Below, in pieces: positions 9,099 to 21,658 of a stretch of 64,000 bases of DNA. The stretch's first letter is position 1; every line of letters starts with the position of its first letter. This DNA comes from Mycocentrospora acerina (taxonomy: Eukaryota; Ascomycota; Dothideomycetes; Pleosporales), in NCBI GenBank assembly GCA_022701365.1, contig JAKUHH010000025.1, positions 558,001 through 622,000 on the forward strand. Reading direction: 5' to 3'. The notes beneath the pieces were generated by a model. That model was not told the origin of the DNA. It did no database searches and was given only the letters and a program-made list of their open reading frames with translations. The position numbers and the translations under genes are program-made.

Positions 9099-12000
9099 AT
9101 GCCGTCCCCACCCCCACACCTCGAAATCACCGAACTAAACGACGCAGGCACCATCACAGCCCTTTACACAACCTCTCCCTCCCTCGGCTCCCCAACCGCA
9201 AACTCATCACCCTCCTACTTAACCATCCACGTACGTTTCGTTTCACCGTTCTCTCTCTCTCCCTCCCTCCCACCTTTCCTCGTACAAGACTCCTCCCCGA
9301 AAAAAGAAGAAGAAGACGACGACGACGATGACGACGAAGAAGGAAAGAAAAACAGAAAGAAAAAAAAGGCTATTTTTTAACTAAATCACCGACTCACGCA
9401 CTCACGCACTCACGCACCTCACACAGCATCACCCCCTCCAAGCCACGACTCCGACGACGACGAAAACTCTACTCCTCTTCTACTACCACAAGCTTCTCCA
9501 TGTTTTCCTGCCGGCGGGATACCCGCAGAGTGTGACGGAGGATTACACAATGTAAGACTTTTTTTTTCTTAATTCTTGATAAAAAAATTTCCTTCGTTTA
9601 CTTTGTCACTGTTTTTTTTTTCTTTCGTCTCTCCTCTTCTCTTCTCTTGCTTTCTTCTCTGGTATGTATGTATGTATGTATGTATGTATGTATGTATGTA
9701 TGTATGTATGTATGTATGTATGTATGTATGTATGTATGTATGTATGTATGTATGTATGTATGTATGTATGTATGTATGTATGTATGTATGTATGTATGTA
9801 TGTATGTATGTATGTATGTATGTATGTATGTATGTATGTATGTATGTATGTATGTATGTATGTATGTATGTATGTATGTATGTATGTATGTATGTATGTA
9901 TGTATGTATGTATGTATGTATGTATGTATGTATGTATGTATGTATGTATGTATGTATGTATGTATGTATGTATGTATGTATGTATGTATATGTACATGTG
10001 TGTGCGTGTGTTGAGGTAGGGGTTTTTTTCTCTTCTTCTTCTCGTTGTTGCGAGGTGATGGGGATGCGCAGCGGGGAGATGAGGTTGTTCTTGCACGTGT
10101 GAACATGGATATGAACGTGGACGTGGACGTGGACATGAAAGTATTCATGTCGAGAATAAGAGTGAGTGGACAAGAAGCTAATTTAAACGTGCTTTGTCTG
10201 TGTGCGATAGGTATCAAATCTATGTAAGTTTTTTTTTATGTTTGTTTGTCTGTTCGGTGGTGGGTTGGGTTGGGGGTTCGTGCAAATGGGAACGCAAAGG
10301 TGACGTCCGAATTATGGTTAATTGTTTTTTTCTTACTCTTTTCCGTGTAGGATTCTCTACAGGCGTTTTCGTCGTCGATAGCTGGGCTGCTGGCTTCGAG
10401 GGCGGTGTTGGAAGGTTAGTTCATTCCTGCTTTGTGTTTGTTCGTTTGTTTATTCATCACATTTTTTTGTCAAAATGTTTTCAATGTTATTTCCTTCAAA
10501 TGTGTAACCTTGTTCACATTTTTTCCCCCTCAATTCATTTAAATGCAAGAATAGTGCAAGACTCTGCAGTAGGCGTAACACCAATTTCATTATTTTCCCT
10601 TATACGCCAGACTTAATCTATCCGAAGACCCGCAATCCAGACCACAATCACAGAATCTATATACCCATACCAACTCACTAACCTTTTCCCCAGGGATCGG
10701 CGTCGGTTCAACCCACACCTCCCCTACCGCTGCGCTACTCCTCTCTATTCTCCAAGAATCAATGGGCCGTATCGCGACGATTTTGTTCGCACACCGACTT
10801 GGCACCGCGCTTGAGCCAGAGTGCAAAATGTACCGTCTTCTTGCCGATATCTTCAACGACACAGCCATGGTGCTCGACTGCCTCTCTCCCGCATTTCCAA
10901 AGCCCATTCGCGTCGCCGTGCTGGGTGGCTCGAGCGTGCTGCGGAGTTTATGTGGCGTGTGCGCGGGAAGTGCTAAGGCGAGTTTGAGCGCGCATTTCGC
11001 GCGAAAGGGAAATCTGGGGGAAGTAAATGCTGTGAGTACCGTGCTTGTGACTATAGAGTGGGGCTTGCCGTATGCTGAGGGCTCGGGCGGAGACTCGGAA
11101 TATGCGTCGGACAATGGGGCAGGGGTCTGAGGAGGTTATTCCGGGAGATGTCCTTGAACACCGTGCTGACGATAAGCGCAGAAGGACTCGAGTCAAGAAA
11201 CGGTCATCTCCCTCTTCGGAATGTTAGTAAGTGCTGACCGTTATCGGCTTGTCCGCATTATGGCGTGCTCTCTCGTCTAAATAACCCGCTCTATACTGCC
11301 GAGTATCAGGCAGCCCCTGTACACGCGCGACGTCGTTGTGTAGACGCTCAGTGAGAATACCGGCTGATAATCGGCATAGGCTGGTAGCGTAGTTGTGTCC
11401 TGCGTGTCTACCCCAACCGCAACATGGTCCGTTCTTATCGCATTACTCTCAATCCACCTGGCTACAAACTATGGAGCCGTAAAGGCCGTCAGTATGCGCT
11501 GCCTGAACCGACAGCGAGCCAATATCGTCTTCAGTAGCATTCTTGAGCATGACAAAGTCCTCAGCCCAACAGACGTGTCCAAGCAAGAGCGAGTATTTGA
11601 AAGAGACGGTGCCCTTAGATGGGCCGATGACAAAATTGTTGGATATTGCAGAGTGGGTGTGACGCTCGAGGCGCTGCTCAACAGCATAAGCCCACGCCAC
11701 AAGCGAACAGGACTGTCCACATTACCCCCGGCTATGGTATCACATTTGTTCGATATATTCGCCGACGAGGCATACGTCCTATGGTTTTCCGCCGGCGACT
11801 CCAGAGCACTCGTTGTGTTGAAAGACGAATGCACGCCGATGGACCAGCTGCAAGCGTGGACACATGCATTGTTGCTCGCTCGGAGAACAGTAGACCAGCC
11901 GCCCAGGGAGAACATGGGGAAATATGATGAGTCCGAATTCGAATTCGGTCTCTCTGAGCTCAGACGGACATTGACAGAAACACGGAAAGCGTTTGGGGTG

Positions 12001-12102
12001 CATGCTGGACTACTGAGAGACCGGGGATGGGATCTTGATGTCGCTGCTCTGGAGACACGGGCTGGCACGCGCGCAGTGTTTGACATTAAAAAGAAAAGAT
12101 GA
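9099..12102 (+). CDS. RUS/DUF647-family membrane protein (Root UVB Sensitive / C16orf58 family)
   Basis: Member of the RUS (DUF647, vitamin B6-dependent) family, conserved from fungi to plants and animals; its molecular role in fungi is not settled. Seven exons: 9099-9230, 9427-9551, 10211-10223, 10351-10414, 10694-11031, 11182-11226 and 11380-12102, for 479 residues. Exon 3 is a 13-nt microexon that completes the DYTMYQIYDSLQA block. Family motifs in order are FLPAGYPQSVTEDY, GIGVGSTHTSPTAA, MGRIATILFAHR, RLLADIFNDTAM, KDSSQETVISLFGML and LATNYGAVKAV...LNRQR. Several hydrophobic segments lie in the middle. Intron 2 (9552-10210, 659 bp) contains a 328-bp tetranucleotide array. Intron 6 is less certain: the acceptor at 11379 was chosen because it restores frame and gives AGSVVVS. 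Confidence 0.87.
9662..9989 (+). repeat. Perfect (GTAT)82 tetranucleotide microsatellite inside an intron
   Basis: 328 bp of uninterrupted GTAT units with no visible mismatch, ending where TATATG breaks the period. It lies wholly within intron 2 of the RUS-family gene. It opens long frames on both strands (Tyr-Val-Cys-Met or Ile-His-Thr-Tyr repeats) that are not genes. Every base step alternates purine and pyrimidine. Each pair of units spells GTATGT, the commonest fungal 5' splice site. Confidence 0.97.
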
Positions 12103-12562
12103 GGTTTCTTTGATAACCCCCTGGCGAAGCAATAATGATCATCTGCTGGAAGTCTCAATCTCAAACTTAGCCTCTTTCTTAAAGTGAAGATCCCCCAATC
12201 TGTTTAGTAGGAACAAGGCTTCCCCATAGACGTCATAGGAGAAGCATTTAGCGCCAACAATTCCATGCAATTAGTCCAAGCAGTACTATTTGCTCGTCAA
12301 CTCCAACTCAGTAGGAAGAAAGACATCACTTCTTGAGCGTAATCAGAAATCCTGCCAGTATGTCGCTTTGAGTCCGGCGAATTGTCATCCTTCAATGATG
12401 TATACCCGACACGGTCATCCAGCGGTCATTTGTTTCGGGATGATCTTCAAAAGAAAGCTCTTCAGCCAGTAAGCGGAGTCACTGGACGTAAATGCGTGGC
12501 ACAGCAACTTCCTTCCTAATCCCGTAGCTGTGGAAATAAATATCAAGTCGCTGCCTAGTTTA
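12103..12562. other. Intergenic, 3' flank of the RUS-family gene
   Basis: Nothing recognisable beyond the probable 3' untranslated region. Short frames here show no family features. Confidence 0.4.
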
Positions 12563-12780
12563 CCGTCGGCAAGGGGCTAGAGCTTCGGACTGTTGAGTAA
12601 GGGGTGGCCACCCTTGCCTTGGGTTCAAGCCTGTGAGGCCTGGCGAAAAGTGCCATTATAGAGGATACCTACGCCAGGAAGTGGTCACTCGGTTCCGCTC
12701 TTTGAGTAATGCGGGATGCGGCTCCACGAGGCGGCGGTGTATCGGGTGAATTGCAGCGCTACATTTGAAGAAAAAAAAAA
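12563..12780 (+). mobile_element. Possible tRNA-derived SINE or structured Pol III transcript with an A-tail
   Basis: A tRNA-like head (GGGGCTAGAGC at 12573-12583, then GTTCAAGCC at 12623-12631, which fits the internal B-box consensus GWTCRANNC) is followed by ~140 bp of unrelated body and an A-run ending near 12778. Perfect complementary arms are GGCAAGGG (12568-12575) with CCCTTGCC (12611-12618), and CCTGGCG (12639-12645) with CGCCAGG (12672-12678). No TTTT Pol III terminator occurs inside. The head does not fold as a normal cloverleaf, the A box is degenerate, and I saw no flanking target-site duplication, so this is a weak call. Confidence 0.3.
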
Positions 12781-15194
12781 GCTCCGCGTATGCGTCATGT
12801 TAGTGTTGCTGAGGCACGGAACTTGAGTCAGCAACGAGAATTTTCTCTGAAGTGCTTTGTTGACGTGGGCGCGTGCTGGAACATAGGCCGCATCTCGCCT
12901 TCTGGAAGCCTTCAAGTTGCAGCCACCCGAGGTGTTACGAGATTTATCCTTTATGCGCCCTCGTAACGCGTTTCTCAACAGAATCTCACGCTACATCAGA
13001 TACGTGCGTGTTCCGTAGTAGAAATGGATCGGCAATCGCTGCGTAAACATCATGCGTGGGATAGGAGATTGATTTAATAGATCGACAGTTGGACTAGATA
13101 CATTCAGGCAATCTTCTAGAAGTGCGGAGATGTTCTGGAAGAAAACGTCGTGCACGGCTGTGACTGCAGGCAGCAGGCGATGATTGGCTGGCGACAAATA
13201 TACCTTGTTCCCTGTGAAACGTAAGCATCCCAATAGTCTCGGCCTCTGGGTTAACAGCGAGACGCTGAGCTCGTAGCGCTTGAAGCCGTGCGCGAATACC
13301 TAATGCGCATTTGGCAGCGACGAGAGCAAGTCGCAGACGCTCAACAGTCGACGAGCCAAAGTGTGTTTGCTAGTCAATGTCATTGTCCGAGCCAGGTGGA
13401 TCCGCTGTGGATCGGCGTGATGCTGAGGTGCAGATTGCGTCAAGAATTGATTACGGTAAAGAATGTCTTTGAAGCCAGGCAGAGATTGGAGGAGGCCCTG
13501 GCTGTCCCCAGGCATCGGGCGAGGGCCAAGCATTGCGGCCGTGCGCATGTCGTCTGCGGGCAAACGCGGTGCTGATTGGTGGCGTGAAACCGATCAGGCC
13601 AGCAAAACGAGCACTGGCGTCATGTTGTCTGAGTATCACCTGGAGGGTGCCATGCGGCAGAGGGAGCAGCGGCAGAGGGCTGTGTGCGAGGGGGATGCTC
13701 CTCGGTTCTGAGTTGGGACATGGCCGAAATTGATCTTGTTGTATGCAAGGAATGAGCATCAAGAGGGCGCTGCTGGGGTGTAGCGAGATCGATCGGGTGT
13801 CCTGCCTCAGTCACGGGATGGGCCTCGTAGGGCGGATTAGCTATGCGAGTCGTGATGGTGATCGTTTGCGGCGCAACCAAACCCACGATTCTGTCATTCG
13901 CGTGGCTGGGGTGGGCATTGTTCTACATGTAGCCAGACAAGCGACGGGATCAGCGCGCGCTGGTGAGTCGACATGACGATAGGTGTGCAATTGTGGTTGC
14001 AGTTGACAGTCGCAGCGACTATGCACGAATAGGGAGAAAAAGCAAACGGGCGCAGGGCTGTTCAGTACAATGTATTCTATGGCGGGCCGAATGGGTGCCG
14101 AGTAGCGTGCAGACATAGGATGATAGCGACCGGACATGCACCCATCTGCAGTGTCACCGAGCCTCGCAGCAACAGACCCGCCAGCATCGTCAGAGCCGCG
14201 GCACGGTCGCCGTCGCGGCAGCGATTGCGTCGCCTGGCGACGGCAGTAGTGCGAGTGGCCGTGGCAGCAGCAGCAGCACGAGTGGCCGTGGACCCGGTAG
14301 CGGCAGCAGCGTCAGCATCAGCAAAACGTCGAGCGCTTCGCGGCTCGCCGCACGTTGCTCGGGGCCAAAAGCAAAAGGCCGCAAAACGGTGGAGGCGATT
14401 ACAGAGTTATTCTGTAACAGTGGTCGTGGTGGATTTGTCTGGCCCGAGTGGGGCCTAGTGGCGATAAAGAGAGGCGTGACAGGGGGCTGGCGGCGCTAAC
14501 AGCTTCGAGAAGGCGCAATGGGGCAGGTATAGCCAATGGGGCAGGTGCGCCCCCGCCGACGCACTGTCTCGCTGACATCGGCACCATGCCTCTTCCCTGT
14601 GCATCGCGGAAGACACCCAAGCCCTCTTCTCCCTGGCTGTGCCGTCTTCAAAACCAGCTGAGCCGCACTACCTGCAGCTTCTCTTGTCTTGGGCCTTGAC
14701 TTCCGCTCGCCGTCAATCTCCCGCTGTCTCGCCATCTGCTGCCAGCCCGTCGCCGTCCGACATCCAAACCCCGTCGCACGCCTGTGCAACGCTTGTGGCG
14801 CCCTTCGAGAAGCCGCGTCGAACAGCAAACAAGTGTCGCGCCTGCCTGCACTGTCCACTCCCATCCACGCCCGCCCTCGCACCTGCCTACACCTACACCC
14901 ACCAACACCCCCCACACAACAAAACAACCGTTTCTCCATCCAACTGTCCCTTCCCCCGTCTCCTGCACAGCCCTCGATGCTGCCCTCACCACTGCGATAA
15001 TTCCACTCCGCAATCACCACCACCACCACCTTCGCCACCCTCACCTGGTCGTGCTGCCACCGGCTCTGCCCGACTCTCGCACCACCGGCAAGCTGGCGCA
15101 ACAATTCCGCCCGCAGTATTGCTCTTGTGAGGCTCTCGACAACCAGAGCAGGAGGACTGTCCGTCGAGTCTACAAGCAGCTCTGGAGAGGCGTC
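12781..15194. other. Intergenic, including the leader of the RGS gene
   Basis: No gene could be supported in 2.4 kb. 14200-14320 holds imperfect GGCAGCAGC-type triplet runs. 14850-15060 is C-rich with a CACCAC run and is probably 5' leader of the RGS gene. The frame of the RGS start codon stays open upstream to 14784, so a longer N-terminus cannot be fully excluded, but its His/Pro-rich low-complexity content argues against it. Confidence 0.45.
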
Positions 15195-16415
15195 ATGGTC
15201 TCGCGCAAATCCGCCAGTCAGACATCACTGTCAATAAGAACATCATCCTCGGTTGCTTCTTCACCCACGGCCTCGGTCATCGAGCTCGACGACGACGACC
15301 TGAAAATGGACGCCAAAATGGCCGTGGTCGACTGCCAGCCAGCCCCGTTGACCGTCTCGATACCCAAGAACATCCACAGCCCCCACGGCCGGAAACCCAA
15401 TCTCGCCGAGATCCTCGCCAACACAGCCCCTCCGCCATACACACTGACCTCCTTCATGGCCTTCCTGTCACAGAACCACTGCTTGGAGAATCTCGAATTC
15501 ACCATGGACGCATCGAGATATCGCAAGCACTACTCAAAAATGGTCAACCGTCATCCAGGGACCCCCATCTCTCCCCTGTCTGACGAGTGCGCTTACGTGC
15601 TAATGCTATGGCGCCGGCTCATCGATGCTTATATTCGCGAGTCCGGGCCCCGAGAAGTAAGTACACGCCGCTCCATGGTCATAGTCTCGTTTTACTAACC
15701 ACCCCAGGTCAATCTACCTGCAGAAGTCCGAGACAATCTCTTGGGACTGTGCGACCCTTACGTGCCGCCCCATCCATCGGAGCTGGACGAGGCCGTCACT
15801 AAGATCTACGAACTCATGGAAGAGAGTGTGCTCGTTTCATTCCTCAACGCTGTCAGCCCTCTGAGTGCGTACCCAGCCAGTCACGACAGCTACGCCGCAT
15901 CCATCTCTCGATCATCGACTCGCAGCTGTGACGAACGCAGCTTCATGACTCGCAGTCAGCAGCCCCATCTCCCTGCTCACCAGCGAGCATCTGCCCCATC
16001 AACTTTGGCCTCTGGCTTCATGCATTCCCGCCCCTTCTCGCATTCCCGTTTCCACTCTCAACCGACCTCCTCGGGCATGCCGCCACACCGCGTAAATTCT
16101 GGCTACATGAGTGGCAGTGACGCCTCAACCGACGATTCCGGCAATGGCAGCCCCTCTGGCATGAGCGATCCACTTACTCCTCCCGGAACTCCACCGTTGA
16201 GCGACTACCACATGGCAGATTTTCATCAGGCTCATTACGAGTCTGGGGCCAGTAGCGGCACACCAAGCCCACGTGCTAGTCGTGGGGAACACAACGGCCT
16301 CGCTAGCGCAACTAGGGATAGCTGGAAGCGTGTGAGCAGTAAGCTTTGGCCCAAAAAGAAGAGCGGTCAGCTGCGAGAGGATGAGCATGCTGTCGCCGAA
16401 GGAACACCTTTTTAG
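15195..16415 (+). CDS. RGS-domain protein, regulator of heterotrimeric G-protein signalling
   Basis: Accelerates GTP hydrolysis by G-alpha subunits and so dampens G-protein signals. Exons 15195-15656 and 15708-16415 are joined over a 51-bp intron (GTAAGT donor, TACTAACC branch), for 389 residues. The RGS fold starts near residue 70: AEILANTAPPPYTLTSF, then FLSQNHCLENLEFTMDAS, then the LWRRLIDAYIRESGPREVNLP block that spans the splice junction. The C-terminal half is Ser/Pro/His-rich with no membrane segment or DEP domain, so it is not an FlbA/Sst2-type protein. It resembles the short fungal RGS class with an N-terminal RGS box and disordered tail, similar to Aspergillus RgsB as I recall. The ATG sits just before the Ser-rich N-terminus. 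Confidence 0.85.
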
Positions 16416-19400
16416 GCGGACATTTCCACATGGAAGTCTGTCCACGCTTCAGGATTCGATCACCTTATCGGCCCGCCTGGCCCGACCTTCATCACTCGAC
16501 ATTTTTTAACACTCAAAAGCGGACACGATTATGAATGTGCAATCAGAGCGATTTGCATACAAACTAGTATTCTGGGGTACATATACTGGCGTCAATTTTT
16601 TTGATTTCCGACGTCGACCTGCATGGCGAACCGGCGCATTTATACCATAGCAACCCGGCGAGGTTGCAGCTTTTGGGCAACCGATATTAGACATTGTAGG
16701 GCGTTTTTCAGCATGAAACTCTGGAGAAAGCGAGACCGTATATCCCAATCTGGTCTGGTAAAGGCGTTTTGACTTTTAGCATCATCATCAATGGTTGATG
16801 ACACGACTAGCAGGATTGTATCAACAAGTTTTTTCTTTATTTAATTTCTATGGGGAAATCTCCAAATCTGGGGTTGTTTGATAAAACTGGTGGATTGATG
16901 TTAGATACCAAATGCAGAAGGATGCGAAGAATGCACCGCAAAGGTCATTTGTCAAACAATATTTCACCCTTGGTGTGCACATGTGAAGAAGAGGGCTGGC
17001 TTTTGGTACCAGCAGCATGGCTCGTCTCTGCGCTGAGCAGTCGACACGGCATGAAGAAAATACGCTATCTCCAGCATACATTGTGCCATGGCATGCGCCT
17101 AGAGCCTCACCCCAGGAGCCGTAGATACCGATGTATACTGCGTGCCCCAACTTACCCGTAACCTCCGCCTCATTCGGACCGACTTTGTCTGCTCCGGAGA
17201 TGGGATACCGCATGCCATCCTATGGACCAGACATTCAATCTACTTCCCGCAGTGCTGCGGATCGATGCTCGGCAGCCCTGTCTTGGGGGGGATCTGGCCA
17301 TTTCGGTAGTTATACGGATTGCTGGGGTTGTGTGTGAGAGAGATATACGCGTCGGGGACTAAATAAAAAATGTCTCGTTTATCTTTCATTTGGCGAGATG
17401 TGGAGGGTAAGGGTAAGGATAGGGGTGTGATGTGCTGTGCTGTGGCTTTTGTTGTTATCGGAGTTTGGGAATGGGGAAAGAGGGGGGTTTTGCGGGATTG
17501 GGCTCATGTGCGTGTCATTTGTTTGATTTTGATGATGATGACGATGATGGGTCTAGGGGCAATGTATTCTTTTTTTTTCCTCTACGCTACGGGAGGGATG
17601 TGATACCTATGTGATGGTTGGGTTTGGGTTGGGTTGAGTTGGGTTGGGTTGCTGCGGGTGGCGATGATCGTCGGTTGGGTTGATATGGGTGTGGCTTCTT
17701 TGCATTTTGGAAGGGAGGGGTTGGGTTTATTTCGTATCTTTGCATCATTGTCTCTACACACCTCTTGAGGAACGTCTTTGAAGTTTTCTGATGAGGAAGT
17801 GGATTTGCTTTTTTTAGAGGGGGGATACGTAGAATTTTTTTCCTCATGCATGTATGTAGTGAGTGTGTTTCGGAAGGAGGGATATACCTAAACCGTGGAA
17901 ACCCGTCAGACCATATTTTGGTCGTTTCTTTGTGAGATCCACCAGACGCCCCCTTTCCCCTCCCCCTTGTCATCCTCACAATATTTCTTCTCGCTTGCAG
18001 TAAAAAAATTCAGAGTCAGCATGTTTCTCGCCACGCATACACGCACACACAACAAACAAACACGCGCTCAGAAAGTTGCCCTAGCCTAACCGCTCTCCTC
18101 CGCAAAAAACACAGAGATCACCCACGGCAACTACCGCCTCCCAATGAGCGGTACCCCGCCATCCCCTATTCCCCGCTCCGCCAGAATCCAAACCAATCAA
18201 TCCAAGCCAATCGTCATTTACAACTCAATCCCTCGCCCTAGCACTGCAACATGGTTATCTCCAGACTAAACCTAATCCTTCTATTCCAAGACACAGGACG
18301 CATAACGGCACCCGACGCACACCTTCCCCCCCTCCCCCCATCCCCCATCCGTAACAACAAGCAAGCCCCTAGTCCCCAGAAAGGCAATTGCATCTGCAGA
18401 AGACCGACACTGACACACCCGTACTACGATGCAGATAGTTAGACGAGAGGGGGAAGGGGAAGGGAGGAGCAAACGCCCGCATGCTCCCCAATTGGATCGG
18501 GAATATCGGGATTGGCGTTTTTGCAAGGGGGGGGGGGGGATAAAAAGAGAACAAGGCAACGAGTAGCCGCAAACCAAACTACTAACATGTGGCTTGCTTG
18601 CTTGTCATCCTATTTGCTTACTTGCCTCGGAGAGTTTCCCTATCTTTGTCTGTCGGTTTGTCTCTCCGCGGAGCCGTCGTCCATGCTCCTCATCGGTCGG
18701 TGTTAGGTACACTAGGTATTGCACACATGGCACGTACCGCACACCACGCGTGAGATGGCGTGAGCGGGTGAGTAGGTCGGTTTGGATAGATTAGGTTTGG
18801 GTTAGGTTAGTTCAGGCAGGAAGATATGAATGACATTGTTTTTTTTTTAAGTTATACTTGACTAGACACCACGTGTTATGACGTCTTGTGATGAACACTA
18901 GGCAAGAGGAACACGATGGCAATAGCCACGTCAAGTGGAGTGGAGTGGAGTGAAGCAAAGCATAAGAACAGGGAGAACATGGAGAGAGAGACGGGCGGAC
19001 GGACGGACGGAGAGAAAGAGGAAGAAAAGACAAGGAAAGTATAAAACACCAAAACAAAAAAACTTAAAACAGTGGGTAGAAAGACATGTGTTGCATGTGC
19101 GGTAATGTGGTATGGGTACATCATGTATCATCATCATGTATCATCAGCATCATCATCAGCATCATCGTCATCTGCATGGAAGCTTCTTCTTCTTCTTCTT
19201 CTTCTTCTCCTCATCCTCGTTGTCCCAGGCTCCCACGCTTCCAATTTAATTTTTTTTTTACTTTTTTGCTTCTTCTTCTACTTCTCACCTTCCAGATACC
19301 TACTACCACCTTCCCAATTTTTTTCCCGGCCGGTAGATAAACGGGACCGACCAAAAGAGAAGAAAAGAAAAGAAAAGAAAAAGCAACCAAAGGAAGAAAA

Positions 19401-21658
19401 AGAGAAGGATAGATAGAAAGAAAATGGGAAATTGGGAAATGGGGAAATGGGGGAATAGGACATGGGAAACCGAAACAAAAAAACAAAATAACTTTTTTTT
19501 CTAAAAAAAAAAAAAAAAAAGAGGGAGAAGAAGAAGTAGGAGTAGAAGTGGAAGAAGAAGAAGAAGCATGTTTTGCCTTGAGACCCACCCGATTGGCTGT
19601 GTAGATAGATAGATAGGTACGTACGCACCTACGTACGTGGATGCACGTGTAGGTATATGTACGTGCCGTGTGGGTCGTCGGGGAGAATGTGTGGAAAGGA
19701 AAATTACTTATTTATGACTATGCTAGGCTAGGGAAGGGAAGGGAAGGATTGAAGGAATGAAGGAACGAAGGGATGGTGTAGGTGGGAATAAGCAAGTGTG
19801 AATGTTGAATGTGAATGTGAGTATGAGTAGGTAGATAGCTAGGTAGCTAGGTAGCTAGGTAGGTACGAATGCAAACGTGGCTGGACGAGCGATGGATGTA
19901 CTTGTCGATCTCATCTTGTCGATCGCCGAGGGCGTTTGCATGTGCGTGTGTGTGCGTGTGTGTGCACGGAGAATATGGGTGTGCATGGTGTAAATCGTAC
20001 GGTAAGGTTGGATGATGACAATGGTAATATATAATAAAAACGAGAATTTAAAAAAAAATTATACAACATGGTATATTAGAACATAATGTAACATGATATT
20101 TTTTTTTAAGCCTACTGTACAACTAGACTACGTGTCTGTGGTGGAGACAATAAACACATATGTACGCAATTATACATGTCTACATGCACATATAATATAC
20201 ATCTGCGGGCTGGGAAGAATGATCTTCATCGTCGTCATCATCATCACGTTGGAGAGGAAAAAATTTGTGCGCGTCACAGTCTGCTTCGATTTAACAGTCA
20301 CCCCACATCCGTGCCTTTGCTCATCGTGAAAAGGCCAGAAATCACGCCAAGCAAGAGGTCGGCAGTCAGTCGATCATCAGGCCTTCCCTAGCTTGCCTAC
20401 GTCTAGATTCAGCAGGTCAGATCAGGTCAGATTAATGACCTTCCTAGCCAGGCAGGGTGAGCTTTATTTCCATCACATCTTGTTGATCGTCATGGAACAA
20501 GCTTCTCGACCCCGCTTTTGCGCTCGCTGCTGCTGCAGCGTGTTGCAAGCCGCGCTGGCTGGTGCTGTTTACCCCCTTCCCCGCAGGCAGGCATGCATGC
20601 ATGTATGTATGTATGCAGGCTATCTAGTTAATCAACGGGACCACAAATTGCCGTGGTAATTGGTGTGTACCGAGTGGCTATGCTGACTGGCTTGCTGGCT
20701 GGCTGGCTAGCCAAGAGGGAGGGGGGGTGAGCATCGCCACTCGATTGATGGGTTTGTGGGGTAGTCAATGCACAGGGCAAGACAAGACAAGACCACGGCT
20801 AGATATGAGGCTTGGCTGCCGAAAGGTAAAATTCGGCATTCTGCACATGTGAATGTGACTGCCAATGTGACTACGAATGTATGGATGGCTTGTCTGCATT
20901 TGGAATCGCTAACGGGAAGGTGCTAATGCTAGTGATTTCAAATCGTGCATAATTTGTGTGGGAAGGGGGATGGATACAACGGCGGCTAGTGTACAGTGGT
21001 TTGGTTGTGTATTCTTAGACGGGGATTTACACGCGAGTGATGCGAGGAGGGTTGCTGATGTTATCTACCGTTGATATGGCAGGTGATGGGCCTAGTCTCT
21101 CTCTAGTCAGTGGTGGCGCCTGCGGTTATGTCTTTGTTTCAATCGAGATGGTTCTCACGGGATTTGCTAAGCAAGCATGCTGGGTGTGTAATCATCTTTG
21201 GAACTTGTAGTGTTACATCAGGTGCTATGAGTTGTATGCGTGCGAAAAACAACGTCAGAGCTTGATTGGTAAGTACGCCATGTGCTGGGCCATTGGCTGG
21301 GAGAGGCAGCAGGTTGGAGAGTTTGACAGCCCAACGGTGTTGCATGCGCAGGTGTCACTATATTTACTCGGTAGTCTAAAGACCACGAGACAGATACTGT
21401 TTGGTCTGAACGTGTCAAGTCTGGCGGCTGGAATGGCTGTGCTCCAAGCTAGTGTGTGGCCGTGGGTATATTCACCATTATTAGTATACAGTCTGTTTGT
21501 GATGCGGTATTTTCTCATCCACCTGGACGTCTTTCCTTCTCATTACTTCATCTCATGCAGCCTGAGACTTTTTGTGAGAGGTCAAGACAGTATGGTTGAG
21601 GCTTCTGTGACATCGCCTTGTTTCAAGAGAGCAACGTCGACTGTTACAATTTATGCAA
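16416..21658. other. 5.2-kb gene-free low-complexity region
   Basis: No coding sequence could be supported on either strand. The region is packed with simple repeats: GGGTT variants at 17620-17650, an ATCATC/CAGCATCATC run at 19130-19175, TTC/CTT runs near 19180-19210, an 18-A tract at 19503-19520, GAAGAAG runs to 19565, TAGGTAGC units at 19830-19866, GTGTGC at 19940-19965, and GCATGCATGTATGTATG at 20589-20614. Many long frames here are products of these repeats. Promoter or long non-coding RNA content cannot be judged from sequence alone. Confidence 0.55.

Noticed and set aside
9569..10217. Long frames of Tyr-Val-Cys-Met and Ile-His-Thr-Tyr repeats on both strands
   Set aside because: They are direct translations of the GTAT microsatellite and lie in an intron.
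18785..18810. TTAGGTTTGGGTTAGGTTAG, telomere-like
   Set aside because: Only a few degenerate units inside low-complexity DNA; no TTAGGG array, so it is not a telomere or clear interstitial telomere.
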